Positions 24,464-32,778 of a stretch of DNA of 49,576 nt are shown piece by piece. Below the pieces are notes generated by a model, which did not search any database, had not been told where the DNA came from, and worked only from the letters and a program-made list of their open reading frames with translations. The position numbers and the translations under genes are program-made. Origin of the DNA: an uncultured Mediterranea sp. (GTDB lineage: Bacteria; Bacteroidota; Bacteroidia; Bacteroidales; Bacteroidaceae). The stretch's first letter is position 1; each line of letters starts with the position of its first letter. The stretch is from contig NZ_CABUOL010000023.1 in the NCBI RefSeq assembly GCF_902493215.1, forward strand, positions 1 to 49,576. Reading direction: 5' to 3'.

Positions 24464-25483
24464 ATGAAAGAAATTGATTGGTCAAATCTGTCCTTCGGAT
24501 ACATGAAGACAGACTACAACGTGAGAATTTATCATCGTAACGGTCAGTGGGGAGAGCTGGAAGTATGCAGCGAAGAAACCATCCCCATGCACATGGCAGC
24601 CACCTGCCTGCACTACGGACAGGAAGCCTTTGAAGGGTTGAAAGCCTTCCGTGGCAAAGACGGAAAAGTGCGCATCTTCCGCTTGGAAGAGAACGCTGCC
24701 CGCCTGCAATCTACTTGCCGCGGCATCCTGATGCCCGAGCTGTCGACCGAACGTTTCCGTGAGGCCGTATTGAAGGTAGTGAAGCTGAACGAACGCTTCA
24801 TCCCGCCCTATGAGAGCGGTGCATCCCTCTACATCCGTCCGTTGCTGGTTGGTACAGGAGCACAGGTAGGTGTGAAACCTTCCAATGAATACCTCTTCCT
24901 GATATTCGTCACTCCCGTAGGCCCGTACTTCAAGGGCGGATTTGCCACCACTCCCTACGTCATTACCCGCAAGTACGACCGTGCAGCTCCGCTCGGTACC
25001 GGTACGTTCAAGGTAGGTGGCAACTATGCAGCCAGCCTCCGCGCCAGCAAGGAAGCCCACGAAGGAGGATACTCGGCTGAGTTCTACCTAGACGCCAAGG
25101 AAAAGAAGTATATGGATGAATGTGGTGCCGCCAACTTCTTTGGCATCAAGAACAATACATACATCACTCCGCTTTCTACCTCTATTCTGCCCTCCATCAC
25201 CAACAAGAGCCTGATGCAGCTGGCCGAAGACATGGGCCTGAAAGTAGAACGCCGTCCCATCCCCGAAGAGGAACTCACCACGTTCGAAGAGGCAGGCGCC
25301 TGCGGCACGGCAGCCGTCATCAGCCCCATCCAACGCATCGACGACCCCGAGAACAACCGCTCATATGTCATCTCAAAAGACGGCAAGCCGGGTGAAATCA
25401 GCTCCAAGCTCTATCACAAGCTGCGCGCCATCCAGTATGGTGACGAGCCCGACGTACATGGCTGGGTAACCATCGTAGAATGA
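24464..25483 (+). CDS. ilvE: Branched-chain amino acid aminotransferase
   Basis: PLP-dependent class IV aminotransferase that makes or breaks down Leu, Ile and Val; 339 residues. The N-terminus MKEIDWSNLSFGYMKTDYNVR and ALEGLKAF-like segment (ALHYG/QEAFEGLKAFRGKDGKVRIFR) are typical. The PLP lysine is in GTGTFKVGGNYAASL, and the C-terminal motif YMDECGAANFFGIKNNTYITPLSTSILPSITNKSL matches the family. The start at 24464 is chosen over an in-frame GTG at 24401 that overlaps xseB. Its stop codon overlaps the start of the next gene (ATGA). Confidence 0.96.
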   Translation: MKEIDWSNLSFGYMKTDYNVRIYHRNGQWGELEVCSEETIPMHMAATCLHYGQEAFEGLKAFRGKDGKVRIFRLEENAARLQSTCRGILMPELSTERFREAVLKVVKLNERFIPPYESGASLYIRPLLVGTGAQVGVKPSNEYLFLIFVTPVGPYFKGGFATTPYVITRKYDRAAPLGTGTFKVGGNYAASLRASKEAHEGGYSAEFYLDAKEKKYMDECGAANFFGIKNNTYITPLSTSILPSITNKSLMQLAEDMGLKVERRPIPEEELTTFEEAGACGTAAVISPIQRIDDPENNRSYVISKDGKPGEISSKLYHKLRAIQYGDEPDVHGWVTIVE

Positions 25484-26301
25484 CAGGCGTGAACGGAGAC
25501 ATCCAGATAACGACCCTCGTCGAGAACGTTGTTTACGGCAAGGGATTGCAGGGAGAGCACGGGCTTTCCCTGCTTGTTGAGGTAGGGGGCCGCAAGGTGC
25601 TGTTCGATACGGGAGCGTCCGACCTTTTCATCCGCAACGCGCGGCTGATGGGCATCGACCTGGGCGAGGTGGACTACCTGGTCCTTTCGCACGGACATCG
25701 TGACCATACGGGCGGCCTGCACCATTTCCTGCGGCTGAACCAACGAGCCACGGTGGTGTGCAAGCGCGAAGCCTTGCGTCCCAAGTTCAAGGACGAGCGC
25801 GAGAACGGCCTGATGCATCCCGAAACCCTCGACACCACCCGCTTCCGCTTTGTGGACGAGGTGGAGGAACTCTTGCCGGGTGTCTTCGTCTTTCCCCGTC
25901 TGCCCATAGCCGACGAGGAAGATACCCACTTCGACCGTTTCTACACGCTGGCCGACGGAGAACGGCGCCCCGATCGTTTCGACGACGAACTGGCGCTGGT
26001 GCTGAAGCGCGGAAGCGACGTGGCCGTGCTGAGTGCCTGCTCGCACCGCGGCATCACCAACATTCTCCGCACGGTGCTGGACACCTTCCCCGACGCCAAT
26101 CTGAGGCTGGTGCTGGGTGGTTTCCACATCCGCACGTGTGGGGCAGGGAAGAACGAAGTGATAGCCCGCTACCTGGTCGACCACCTGCCTCAACGGTTGG
26201 GTGTGTGCCATTGTACGGGCATCGACCAATATGCATTGTTTCACCAAATCTTCACCGACCGGCTGTTTTACAACTACACCGGCTGGGTGGAGACTTTCTA
26301 A
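25480..26301 (+). CDS. Metallo-beta-lactamase-fold hydrolase, COG1237-like
   Basis: A 273-residue MBL-fold enzyme. The metal-binding motif LSHGHRDHTGGLHHF is near residue 70; further ligands lie in VLSACSHRGITNILRTV and LGGFHI, with the last His in a late GVCHCTGID segment. The order and the FDTGASDLFIRNARLMGID segment resemble COG1237 enzymes, which include a dihydropterin-related phosphate synthase. The substrate is unknown. Its ATG overlaps the ilvE stop (ATGA), so translation is probably coupled, and trmB starts 3 bases after its stop. Confidence 0.85.
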   Translation: MTGVNGDIQITTLVENVVYGKGLQGEHGLSLLVEVGGRKVLFDTGASDLFIRNARLMGIDLGEVDYLVLSHGHRDHTGGLHHFLRLNQRATVVCKREALRPKFKDERENGLMHPETLDTTRFRFVDEVEELLPGVFVFPRLPIADEEDTHFDRFYTLADGERRPDRFDDELALVLKRGSDVAVLSACSHRGITNILRTVLDTFPDANLRLVLGGFHIRTCGAGKNEVIARYLVDHLPQRLGVCHCTGIDQYALFHQIFTDRLFYNYTGWVETF

Positions 26302-26304
26302 ATT

Positions 26305-27063
26305 ATGGGAAAAGGAAAATTAGCTAAGTTTGCAGATATGCGGGATTACCCGCACGTGTTTGAATACCCCTATTCGGTTGTGGACGATGTACCCTTCGAC
26401 ATGAAGGGCCACTGGGGCGAGAGGTTCTTCAAGAACGACCGTCCCATCGTGCTCGAACTGGGTTGCGGCCGCGGCGAATACACCGTAGGCCTGGGCCGTC
26501 TCTTCCCCGAGAAGAACTTCATCGGGGTGGACATCAAGGGCGCGCGTATGTGGACCGGAGCCACCGAGTCGCTCCAGGCAGGCATGACCAATGTCGCCTT
26601 CCTGCGTACCCAGATTGAGATTATCGACCGCTTCTTCGCACCGGGCGAGGTGAGCGAGATATGGCTCACCTTCTCCGACCCGCAGATGAAGAAGGCCACC
26701 AAGCGCCTGACGTCCACCTACTTCATGGAACGCTACCGCCGATTCCTCGTGGACGGCGGACTGGTACACCTCAAGACGGACAGTAACTTCATGTTCACCT
26801 ACACCCGGTATATGGTGGAGCACAACCACTTGCCCGTCGAAGTGATGACCGAGGATCTTTACCATTCCGGCCTGGCCGACGAGATACTCGGCATCCGCAC
26901 CTACTACGAGCAGCAATGGCTGGACCGTGGGCTCAACATCAAGTACCTCCGCTTCCGCCTGCCGCACGAAGGGACGCTCACCGAGCCCGACGTGGAAATC
27001 GAGCTGGACGACTACCGGAGCTACAACCGCAGCAAGCGGAGCGGACTTCAGACAAGCAAATAA
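26305..27063 (+). CDS. trmB: tRNA (guanine-N7-)-methyltransferase
   Basis: SAM-dependent enzyme that methylates G46 in the variable loop of tRNAs. The SAM motif VLELGCGRGEYTVGLGRLFPEKNFIGVDIKGARMW is near residue 50, and the family motif WLTFSDPQMKKATKRLTSTYFMERYRRFL follows; KTDSNFMFTYT is the third family motif. It has a usual Bacteroidota length of 252 residues. The gene begins 3 bases after the MBL-fold gene and is followed 14 bases later by the Mrp-like ATPase gene, so they probably form one operon. Confidence 0.95.
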   Translation: MGKGKLAKFADMRDYPHVFEYPYSVVDDVPFDMKGHWGERFFKNDRPIVLELGCGRGEYTVGLGRLFPEKNFIGVDIKGARMWTGATESLQAGMTNVAFLRTQIEIIDRFFAPGEVSEIWLTFSDPQMKKATKRLTSTYFMERYRRFLVDGGLVHLKTDSNFMFTYTRYMVEHNHLPVEVMTEDLYHSGLADEILGIRTYYEQQWLDRGLNIKYLRFRLPHEGTLTEPDVEIELDDYRSYNRSKRSGLQTSK

Positions 27064-27077
27064 AAAACAGATATATT

Positions 27078-28178
27078 ATGACTCTCTATCCGAAACTCAT
27101 TCTCGACGCACTGGCCACCGTGCGCTATCCGGGCAACGGCAAGAACCTTGTCGAAGCCGAAATGGTGGCTGACAACCTGCGCATCGACGGCATGAAGGTC
27201 AGCTTCTCGCTCATCTTCGAGAAGCCCACCGACCCCTTCATGAAATCCATGCTGAAATCGGCCGAGACGGCCATCCATACCTACGTGTCGCCCGATGTGG
27301 AAGTGACGATTACGACCGAAAGCCGCCAGGCCGCTCGCCCCGAACCGGGCAAGATGCTGCCCCGTGTGAAGAACGTCATCGCCGTCTCCAGCGGCAAGGG
27401 TGGGGTGGGCAAGAGCACCGTGGCCGCCAACCTGGCTGTGGCCCTCGTGAAGCTGGGCTACAAGGTCGGCCTGCTCGATGCCGATATCTTCGGTCCCTCC
27501 GTCCCCAAGATGTTCCAGGTGGAAGACGCCCGTCCCTATGCCGAGCGCATCGACGGCCGCGACCTCATCATTCCCATCGAGAAGTACGGCCTGAAACTCC
27601 TTTCCATCGGCTTCTTCGTCAACCCCGAACAGGCTACCTTGTGGCGTGGCGGTATGGCCAGCAACGCCCTGAAACAGCTCGTGGGCGACGCCGACTGGGG
27701 CGACTTGGACTACTTCATCCTCGACACTCCTCCGGGCACGAGCGATATCCACCTGACGCTGCTCCAGACACTTGCCATTACGGGTGCCGTCATCGTCAGC
27801 ACGCCGCAGCAGGTAGCCCTGGCCGACGCACGTAAGGGCGTGGACATGTATACCAACGAGAAGGTGAACGTACCCATCCTGGGACTGGTGGAGAACATGG
27901 CATGGTTCACTCCCGCCGAACTGCCGGAAAACAAGTATTACATCTTCGGCAAGGATGGCTGCAAGCAGCTGGCCGAGGAATTGAAAGTACCTTTGCTGGG
28001 GCAGATTCCCATTGTGCAGAGCATCTGCGAGAGCGGTGATAAGGGTACGCCCGTAGCTCTCGATTCGGATACCGTTACCGGTCGTGCCTTCCTGCAGCTG
28101 GCTGCTGCCGTGGTACGTCAGGTAGACAAGCGCAACATCGAGATGGAACCCACACGAATTGTGCAGGTAAAGAAATAA
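27078..28178 (+). CDS. Mrp/ApbC-family iron-sulfur cluster carrier ATPase
   Basis: A 366-residue protein that carries and inserts iron-sulfur clusters. An N-terminal MIP18-like (DUF59) domain occupies about residues 1-90. The P-loop VSSGKGGVGKSTVAANLAVAL starts near residue 105, with the switch motif LLDADIFGPSVPKMF and DYFILDTPPGTSDIHLTLLQ further on. The usual Mrp pair of Cys (CxxC) is not evident at the standard C-terminal position, where the sequence reads GLVENMAWFTPAELPENKYYIFG. This variant is known in Bacteroidota. The start at 27078 follows from DUF59; the open frame extends upstream into trmB. Confidence 0.92.
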   Translation: MTLYPKLILDALATVRYPGNGKNLVEAEMVADNLRIDGMKVSFSLIFEKPTDPFMKSMLKSAETAIHTYVSPDVEVTITTESRQAARPEPGKMLPRVKNVIAVSSGKGGVGKSTVAANLAVALVKLGYKVGLLDADIFGPSVPKMFQVEDARPYAERIDGRDLIIPIEKYGLKLLSIGFFVNPEQATLWRGGMASNALKQLVGDADWGDLDYFILDTPPGTSDIHLTLLQTLAITGAVIVSTPQQVALADARKGVDMYTNEKVNVPILGLVENMAWFTPAELPENKYYIFGKDGCKQLAEELKVPLLGQIPIVQSICESGDKGTPVALDSDTVTGRAFLQLAAAVVRQVDKRNIEMEPTRIVQVKK

Positions 28179-28208
28179 CCATTCACTGCCGAGTAATAGA
28201 GGCGTTTT

Positions 28209-28313
28209 CTGATTCACCACTGATTACCCGGATTGGCATAGCTGTTTTATAATCTGTGACAATCTGTGTAACCGGTGGTGAATGTTTTTTTTGTTCGGGG
28301 TGTGGCTGGCGGA
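28209..28313. repeat. Dispersed hairpin element, copy 2 (terminator-like)
   Basis: ATTCACCAC (28212-28220) pairs with GTGGTGAAT (28275-28283), with a run of T from 28285. The inner AATCTGTG words and the tail GGGGTGTGGCT match the element at 4616-4738. It lies between the convergent Mrp-like gene and the BlaR1-like gene and probably terminates the former. Confidence 0.6.
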
Positions 28314-29636
28314 TTATTGCAGGCGGAACATCACGGGAACGGTATATTTCACGTTGACCCTTTTCCCCCGTTGTTCACCCGGTATCCATTTGGGCATGCT
28401 GCTGATGACGCGGATGGCTTCTGTGTCCAGTTCGGGGGAGACGCCGCGCAAGATTTTTACCTGTTCGATGTTGCCGTCCTTGGTTACGATGAACTGCACG
28501 GTGACGCGTCCTTGTCTACCTGCTTCCATGGCTGTTGTGGGGTAATGGATGTTTTTGGACAAGTATTGCATCAAGGCCGTTGTGCCTCCCTTGAAGCGGG
28601 GCATTTTTTCCACGACTTCGAAAATATCCTCCTCTGTGCTGTCTTTCTCCTTTTCGCGGAACATGGGAGTCGGTTCGTCGTCCATGACAACAATCTTTTC
28701 TCTCGACAGGCTCCACTCTTCCGGATTGACCGGTTCGATGACTTCGGTTGTAATCTTCTGCGTGGCACGTGCTACGGCCTCGATGTTGCTCACAACCATC
28801 AGCAGGGCGGCCAGTGGGAAGAACATTACATATTTGGTCCTTCCGATGGCACGGGTCCGCCGTTTGTTCATCATCATGATGCGCCTTTTGAGGGGCAGGA
28901 CATTGAAGCTGTTGTAGAGGGTACCCGCGCTCTTCTGGTGTGCCAGGCCCAATAGGTGATATTGGTAGGTACGCGAGTCGTGACCGGTCTCCAGCACCTT
29001 TTCGTCGGCCAGATACTCCAGATTGGTCCGTATCTCCCGCTTCATGAGCCAGACAAACGGATTGAACCAGCAGAAGATACACGCCAGTTCGCCGACCAGT
29101 ACGTCGATGGAGTGCCATTGGCAGGCATGGGTCTTTTCGTGTGCCAGTATTTCTTTCAGCTCTTCGTCGGTATGTGCATCCGGGCAGACAAATATCCAGT
29201 GGAAGAAGGAAAACGGTCCTTCCGCATCGGGAAGCAGGTGTACGGTGGTTTCGTCTATCTTCTGTGTGAGGCAGTGGCGTGCCAGGCGGATGATGCCTGT
29301 CAGTTGGATAAGGAAGCGCGCCGCCAGCAGGGTAACCACCAGCCAGTAAACGATACGCATGCTGCCGGCCAGCAGCTGTTTCCAGTCTGTTCCTTCCTGT
29401 ATGGCCGGAGTGATTTCCGGCAGAACCACCGATGCATACAGGTCCACCATGGCTGCCATGGGTTCCTGTTGCTCTATCCAGTTCTGGATGTCAAGCAGCG
29501 GTACGACAACCGATACGGCAAAGAAACACAGCAGTGCCGTCCGTCTCCAGCCGAAGAACGTATCCTTGTAGAAGAACAGCCTGTAGAAGGCGTAGAACAA
29601 GGCAATCGCCACATTGATTTTCAGGAAGTAGACCAT
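28314..29636 (-). CDS. BlaR1-like M56 membrane metallopeptidase with TonB C-terminal domain
   Basis: A 440-residue inner-membrane sensor-type protease. About four membrane spans lie in the first 120 residues and near 180 and 275. The zinc motif is HEKTH within EILAHEKTHACQWHSIDVLV, with a downstream Glu in NLEYLADEKVLETG, as in BlaR1/MecR1. Instead of a penicillin-binding sensor, the periplasmic C-terminus (about 345-440) is a TonB C-terminal domain: MPRFKGGTTALMQYLSKNIHYP, VTVQFIVTKDG, SMPKWIPGEQRGKRVNVKYTVPV. It lies 100 bases after a BlaI-family repressor gene on the same strand, so the pair probably forms a sensor/repressor system for an envelope signal. Confidence 0.9.
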   Translation of the reverse strand: MVYFLKINVAIALFYAFYRLFFYKDTFFGWRRTALLCFFAVSVVVPLLDIQNWIEQQEPMAAMVDLYASVVLPEITPAIQEGTDWKQLLAGSMRIVYWLVVTLLAARFLIQLTGIIRLARHCLTQKIDETTVHLLPDAEGPFSFFHWIFVCPDAHTDEELKEILAHEKTHACQWHSIDVLVGELACIFCWFNPFVWLMKREIRTNLEYLADEKVLETGHDSRTYQYHLLGLAHQKSAGTLYNSFNVLPLKRRIMMMNKRRTRAIGRTKYVMFFPLAALLMVVSNIEAVARATQKITTEVIEPVNPEEWSLSREKIVVMDDEPTPMFREKEKDSTEEDIFEVVEKMPRFKGGTTALMQYLSKNIHYPTTAMEAGRQGRVTVQFIVTKDGNIEQVKILRGVSPELDTEAIRVISSMPKWIPGEQRGKRVNVKYTVPVMFRLQ

Positions 29637-29640
29637 GGTT

Positions 29641-29736
29641 TGAGTGGTTAGTGGTAAATGATAAATGGTTAATGATAAGCGGTAAGCAGACCTCTTTTAA
29701 CCATTTATCATTTACCATTAAATCATTTATAATTTA
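29641..29736. repeat. Inverted array of AAATGATAAATGGTT-type words
   Basis: The left arm GGTAAATGATAAATGGTTAA (about 29652-29671) faces TTAACCATTTATCATTTACC (about 29697-29716), and degenerate copies extend the right arm toward the BlaI stop codon. It sits between the two regulator genes and can form a long hairpin in the transcript. Confidence 0.75.
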
Positions 29737-30105
29737 TCAGTCCTTTTCCTTCCCTTGTTCTATCATGTCGATGATGTCTTTCAGCTCACCGGCCGAAATT
29801 TTCTGTTCTTTGGCGAAGAACGACACCATTTCCTTGTACGAATTGGCAAAATAGTTGCGTACAAAGCCGCTCATGAACGTCCGCTTGTACTCACTTTCCG
29901 GAATCAGCGGTTTGTAATAGTAGGTGTTTCCTACGTGCGACGCTTTCACGTACTTTTTCCGTTCCAGGTTTTTCACAATCGAGGCTACCGTTGTGTAGGG
30001 CGGTTTGGGAGTCGAATATTTGGCCAGAATTTCCTTGATGCAACAATACTCCAGACTCCAGATGTACAGCATGGCTTCTTCTTCTTGCTTTGTTAATTTT
30101 TCCAT
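29737..30105 (-). CDS. BlaI/MecI/CopY-family transcriptional repressor
   Basis: A 122-residue winged-helix repressor. The N-terminal DNA-binding domain has LTKQEEEAMLYIWSLEYCCIKEILAKYSTPKPPYTTVASIVKNLERKKYVKASHVGNTYYYKPL, the BlaI fold. The C-terminal part is the dimerisation helices (about 85-122), which BlaR1-type proteases cleave. Its promoter (30135-30165) overlaps an inverted repeat that is probably its own operator. It is the first gene of the repressor-sensor pair. Confidence 0.93.
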   Translation of the reverse strand: MEKLTKQEEEAMLYIWSLEYCCIKEILAKYSTPKPPYTTVASIVKNLERKKYVKASHVGNTYYYKPLIPESEYKRTFMSGFVRNYFANSYKEMVSFFAKEQKISAGELKDIIDMIEQGKEKD

Positions 30106-30134
30106 GGAATATAGTTTTTAGTTTGAATTCTCTA

Positions 30135-30165
30135 CAAATCTACGTAACCGTCGTAACAATACAAA
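30135..30165 (-). promoter_or_regulatory. Promoter of the BlaI/BlaR1-like genes
   Basis: On the minus strand TTTG (30162-30165) and TAGATTTG (30135-30142) are separated by 19 bases, an exact Bacteroides promoter. The -7 box is about 30 bases before the ATG at 30105. Confidence 0.8.
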
Positions 30166-30177
30166 GGATATATTGTT
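30155..30177. promoter_or_regulatory. Probable operator of the BlaI-like repressor
   Basis: AACAATA (30155-30161) and TATTGTT (30171-30177) form a perfect 7-bp inverted repeat with a 9-base spacer. The spacer covers the -33 box of the promoter, so a bound dimer would block transcription, as in BlaI autoregulation. Confidence 0.55.
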
Positions 30178-30272
30178 AATTAGTCTAAAATGAACGCGAT
30201 TCCTGCTGTACCGGGGATGTGTCTATACTCCGCGTTGTCTGTGTCTGAAAACAAAGGGAAGTCGGTCTCCCG

Positions 30273-31520
30273 TTATTTCGTCCCTTTTTCCTTGTACCGC
30301 TTGTAAGCCTCGATCACGTGCCGGCGGCTTTGGATAATCTGCCAGCGGTACACTAGGCAGGTGGTCAGGAAGTAGATGCCGGTCTGCAGCCACAGGGCCT
30401 GATATTCCCACTGCACTTCGTTCAGTGTGGCTCCCATGCTGTTGATGCGCACGTAACCGTTGATACCGAATGTCGACGGGAACAGGTACGAGAAATAGCG
30501 CCAGAAGGGTGGAATGGCCGAGCCCGGCCACGAGATACCCGACAGGAACAGCAGCGGTACCGAGGTGAAGACAAACAGCAGCATGCACGTCTCGCGGTTG
30601 CGGATGGCGATGGAGGCCGTCATGGCAAAGAAGATGCAGGCGCTCAGGTAGGGTAGGGTGAACAGTATCAGTTCGCCCGGCAGGGCTATCTGGTTGAGGC
30701 TGAAGAGCCAGGGAACCACGCACAGCACGTAGGCCGACACCAGTGCATACACCAGGAAGTAGCTCAGCCCCTTGCCCATGACTATACGCAGCGTGCCGTT
30801 GTAGTGGCGGTTGATGGGCACCAGGTCGCGGAACTGGTTCTTCTCGCGGGCCGTTCCTGCCGACAGGCCGATGCCCAGCAGCAGTGTCTGTTGGATAATC
30901 AGTATCAGCACGGCCGGAATCAGGAAGGCGGCAAATCCGTTGGTGGGGTTGTACAGCGCCACGTCCTTGTATTCGATGGGATAGGCCGTTATCTCGTCCT
31001 GGCGGTCGGTTGTGTTGCCGGCGCGGGCTATCTTGATTTCCGTGTTCATCTCGAGCGACACCTCCGTATTGGCGCTCAGCATGGCCTTGTAGTACATCAG
31101 TCCGCTCATGTCGCAGAAGATGCTCACCTGCGTCTGCCGTCCGGCGGCAATGTCGTCGCTGAAGGTTTCGGGCAGGTAGACAATGCCGTAGGCGTCGCGG
31201 TTGCGCAGGGCCAGCTTGGCTTCCTCCATGTCGGCACAGTGGGCCACCACGCGTATGTCGGGGCTGGCGTCGAGCATCCGCACATATTGGCGGCTCAGCG
31301 TGCTGCGTGAGTCGTCCACCACCACGGCAGGCACGTCGCGCAGTGTTTCGTTGGTGTAGATAAACGAGTAGATCAGCGGATAGACCAGCGGTACCAGGAT
31401 GAAGAAAATCAGTACCCCCTGGTCGCGGAAGGTCGTACGGAATTCCTGCTTCCAGATGTAGAACAGGTCGCAGATACCTTCTCTGATATGTTGTCTCAGC
31501 GTTATTTCCTTTTTCATCAC
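30273..31520 (-). CDS. ABC-2 type permease, second of a pair
   Basis: A 415-residue inner-membrane permease of the ABC-2 type (YhhJ/YbhR-like). A first span follows a short cytosolic helix (residues about 30-55), then a large periplasmic domain (60-190), then five more spans to about 395. The conserved LFLSGISWP segment and the C-terminal charged tail are visible. Its ATG overlaps the stop codon of the preceding permease gene by four bases (ATGA). The pair would form the membrane channel of an efflux system with the HlyD and TolC proteins. No ATPase gene is adjacent. Confidence 0.88.
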   Translation of the reverse strand: MMKKEITLRQHIREGICDLFYIWKQEFRTTFRDQGVLIFFILVPLVYPLIYSFIYTNETLRDVPAVVVDDSRSTLSRQYVRMLDASPDIRVVAHCADMEEAKLALRNRDAYGIVYLPETFSDDIAAGRQTQVSIFCDMSGLMYYKAMLSANTEVSLEMNTEIKIARAGNTTDRQDEITAYPIEYKDVALYNPTNGFAAFLIPAVLILIIQQTLLLGIGLSAGTAREKNQFRDLVPINRHYNGTLRIVMGKGLSYFLVYALVSAYVLCVVPWLFSLNQIALPGELILFTLPYLSACIFFAMTASIAIRNRETCMLLFVFTSVPLLFLSGISWPGSAIPPFWRYFSYLFPSTFGINGYVRINSMGATLNEVQWEYQALWLQTGIYFLTTCLVYRWQIIQSRRHVIEAYKRYKEKGTK

Positions 31521-32692
31521 GGTACGTATTTATAGTAAATGAGGGCTGCCTTCAGCCGGTGGGCAATGAAGAACGGCAGCATCATGAACAGCAGCAGGGC
31601 TACGTAGTTGGTCCACGAATAGATCATCGGATACCCGTTCAGCGCCTGGTCCACGTAGATCAGGAAGTAGTGGCGCAGCGGGAAGAGGTTGGCCAGCGCC
31701 TGCAGGGTGGGGTGCATACCCATGGCCGGGAACGACAGGCCGCACATCGAGAACGACAGCACGCCCCACAGCGAAGCGAAGCTCAGTCCCAGGCGCAGTG
31801 TGGGCAAGGTGCCGATCATCAGCACACCCATGCCCTGCGAGGCCAGCACGAGGCACAGGGTGGCAAAGAGCATCGGCAGGATGCCACTCTGGCACGGGAA
31901 GTGCAGAAAACCGTACAGGTAGACATTGTACAGAATACCCATCAGGAAGAAGACGGCCGTGTGGGGCAGCAGCTTGCCGGTCAGTGATATCAGAATGGAG
32001 TTGTTGCCGGTACGCAACCATTGGCGGGCAGTGCGGTCCTTGATTTCCACGCCGATGGAAAATACCGTCACCATGAAAATGAGCAGCATCAGTACGCCCG
32101 GTGCAAACGTATTGTTCAGGTAGACCGAATAGTTGATCCACGGATTGTTCAGTGGATGTGTGTCGATGACGATGGGCTGCAGGAATCCCATGGCCTGGTC
32201 TTCCGTCGCTCCCTTGGCGTAGAGCACCGAGCGGGCGGCGGCTCCCGAGGCCAGTTCGCTCATCATCTTCATGTCCTTGTAGAGCAGCGAGCCGGCAATG
32301 AGCAGCGTGTTGTTGGTGTAGAACGACACCTTGGGCTGCCGCTGGGCCTGCGCCTTGGCAGTGGTACCGTCGGGAATGTAGTAGAAGCCGTAGATGTCGC
32401 CCCGCTGCATGGCCTGCCGTGCCTCGGTCACGTTGGGATAGTGGGCCACGACAGCCGTCTGCTCAAAGGCGTCGAGGTTACGCACCAGCTGCCGCGAGGT
32501 GGTCGTCATGTCTTCGTCCACTACGCCCACCGGCATGTTCTGCGGCAGCCCTGAGTCCATCAGGGTGGTGAAGAACACGTAGCAGAACAGCGGAGCCACC
32601 ACCATGCAGAACAGGTAGAGCGGCCGTGACACGAGGCGTTTCCCCTCGCGTTTCATCACGTTCCACAAGGCTTTGTATTTCGTTGCGTTCAT
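31517..32692 (-). CDS. ABC-2 type permease, first of a pair
   Basis: A 391-residue inner-membrane permease paralogous to the next one, with one N-terminal span (YLFCMVVAPLFCYVFFTTLM), an extracytosolic domain of about 150 residues (MPVGVVDEDMTTTSRQLVRNLDA) and five C-terminal spans. It overlaps the second permease gene by four bases. It is preceded by the HlyD gene after an 86-base gap containing a simple-word inverted array. Together the two proteins look like an ABC-2 heterodimer for drug, lipid or polysaccharide-related export; the substrate is not evident. Confidence 0.87.
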   Translation of the reverse strand: MNATKYKALWNVMKREGKRLVSRPLYLFCMVVAPLFCYVFFTTLMDSGLPQNMPVGVVDEDMTTTSRQLVRNLDAFEQTAVVAHYPNVTEARQAMQRGDIYGFYYIPDGTTAKAQAQRQPKVSFYTNNTLLIAGSLLYKDMKMMSELASGAAARSVLYAKGATEDQAMGFLQPIVIDTHPLNNPWINYSVYLNNTFAPGVLMLLIFMVTVFSIGVEIKDRTARQWLRTGNNSILISLTGKLLPHTAVFFLMGILYNVYLYGFLHFPCQSGILPMLFATLCLVLASQGMGVLMIGTLPTLRLGLSFASLWGVLSFSMCGLSFPAMGMHPTLQALANLFPLRHYFLIYVDQALNGYPMIYSWTNYVALLLFMMLPFFIAHRLKAALIYYKYVP

Positions 32693-32699
32693 TTATTTA

Positions 32700-32778
32700 A
32701 TTGAAAATTGATAATTGAAAATTGAGAATGGAAAAATGGAAGTAATCCTCATTCCTCATTCTTCATTTTTCCCATTCT
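32700..32778. repeat. Simple-word array (AATTGAAAATTGA / CATTCTTCATT)
   Basis: TTGAAAATTGATAATTGAAAATTGAGAATGG words (32700-32730) face CTCATTCCTCATTCTTCATTTTTCCC words (32748-32775), a degenerate inverted array between the HlyD and permease genes. Confidence 0.6.
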
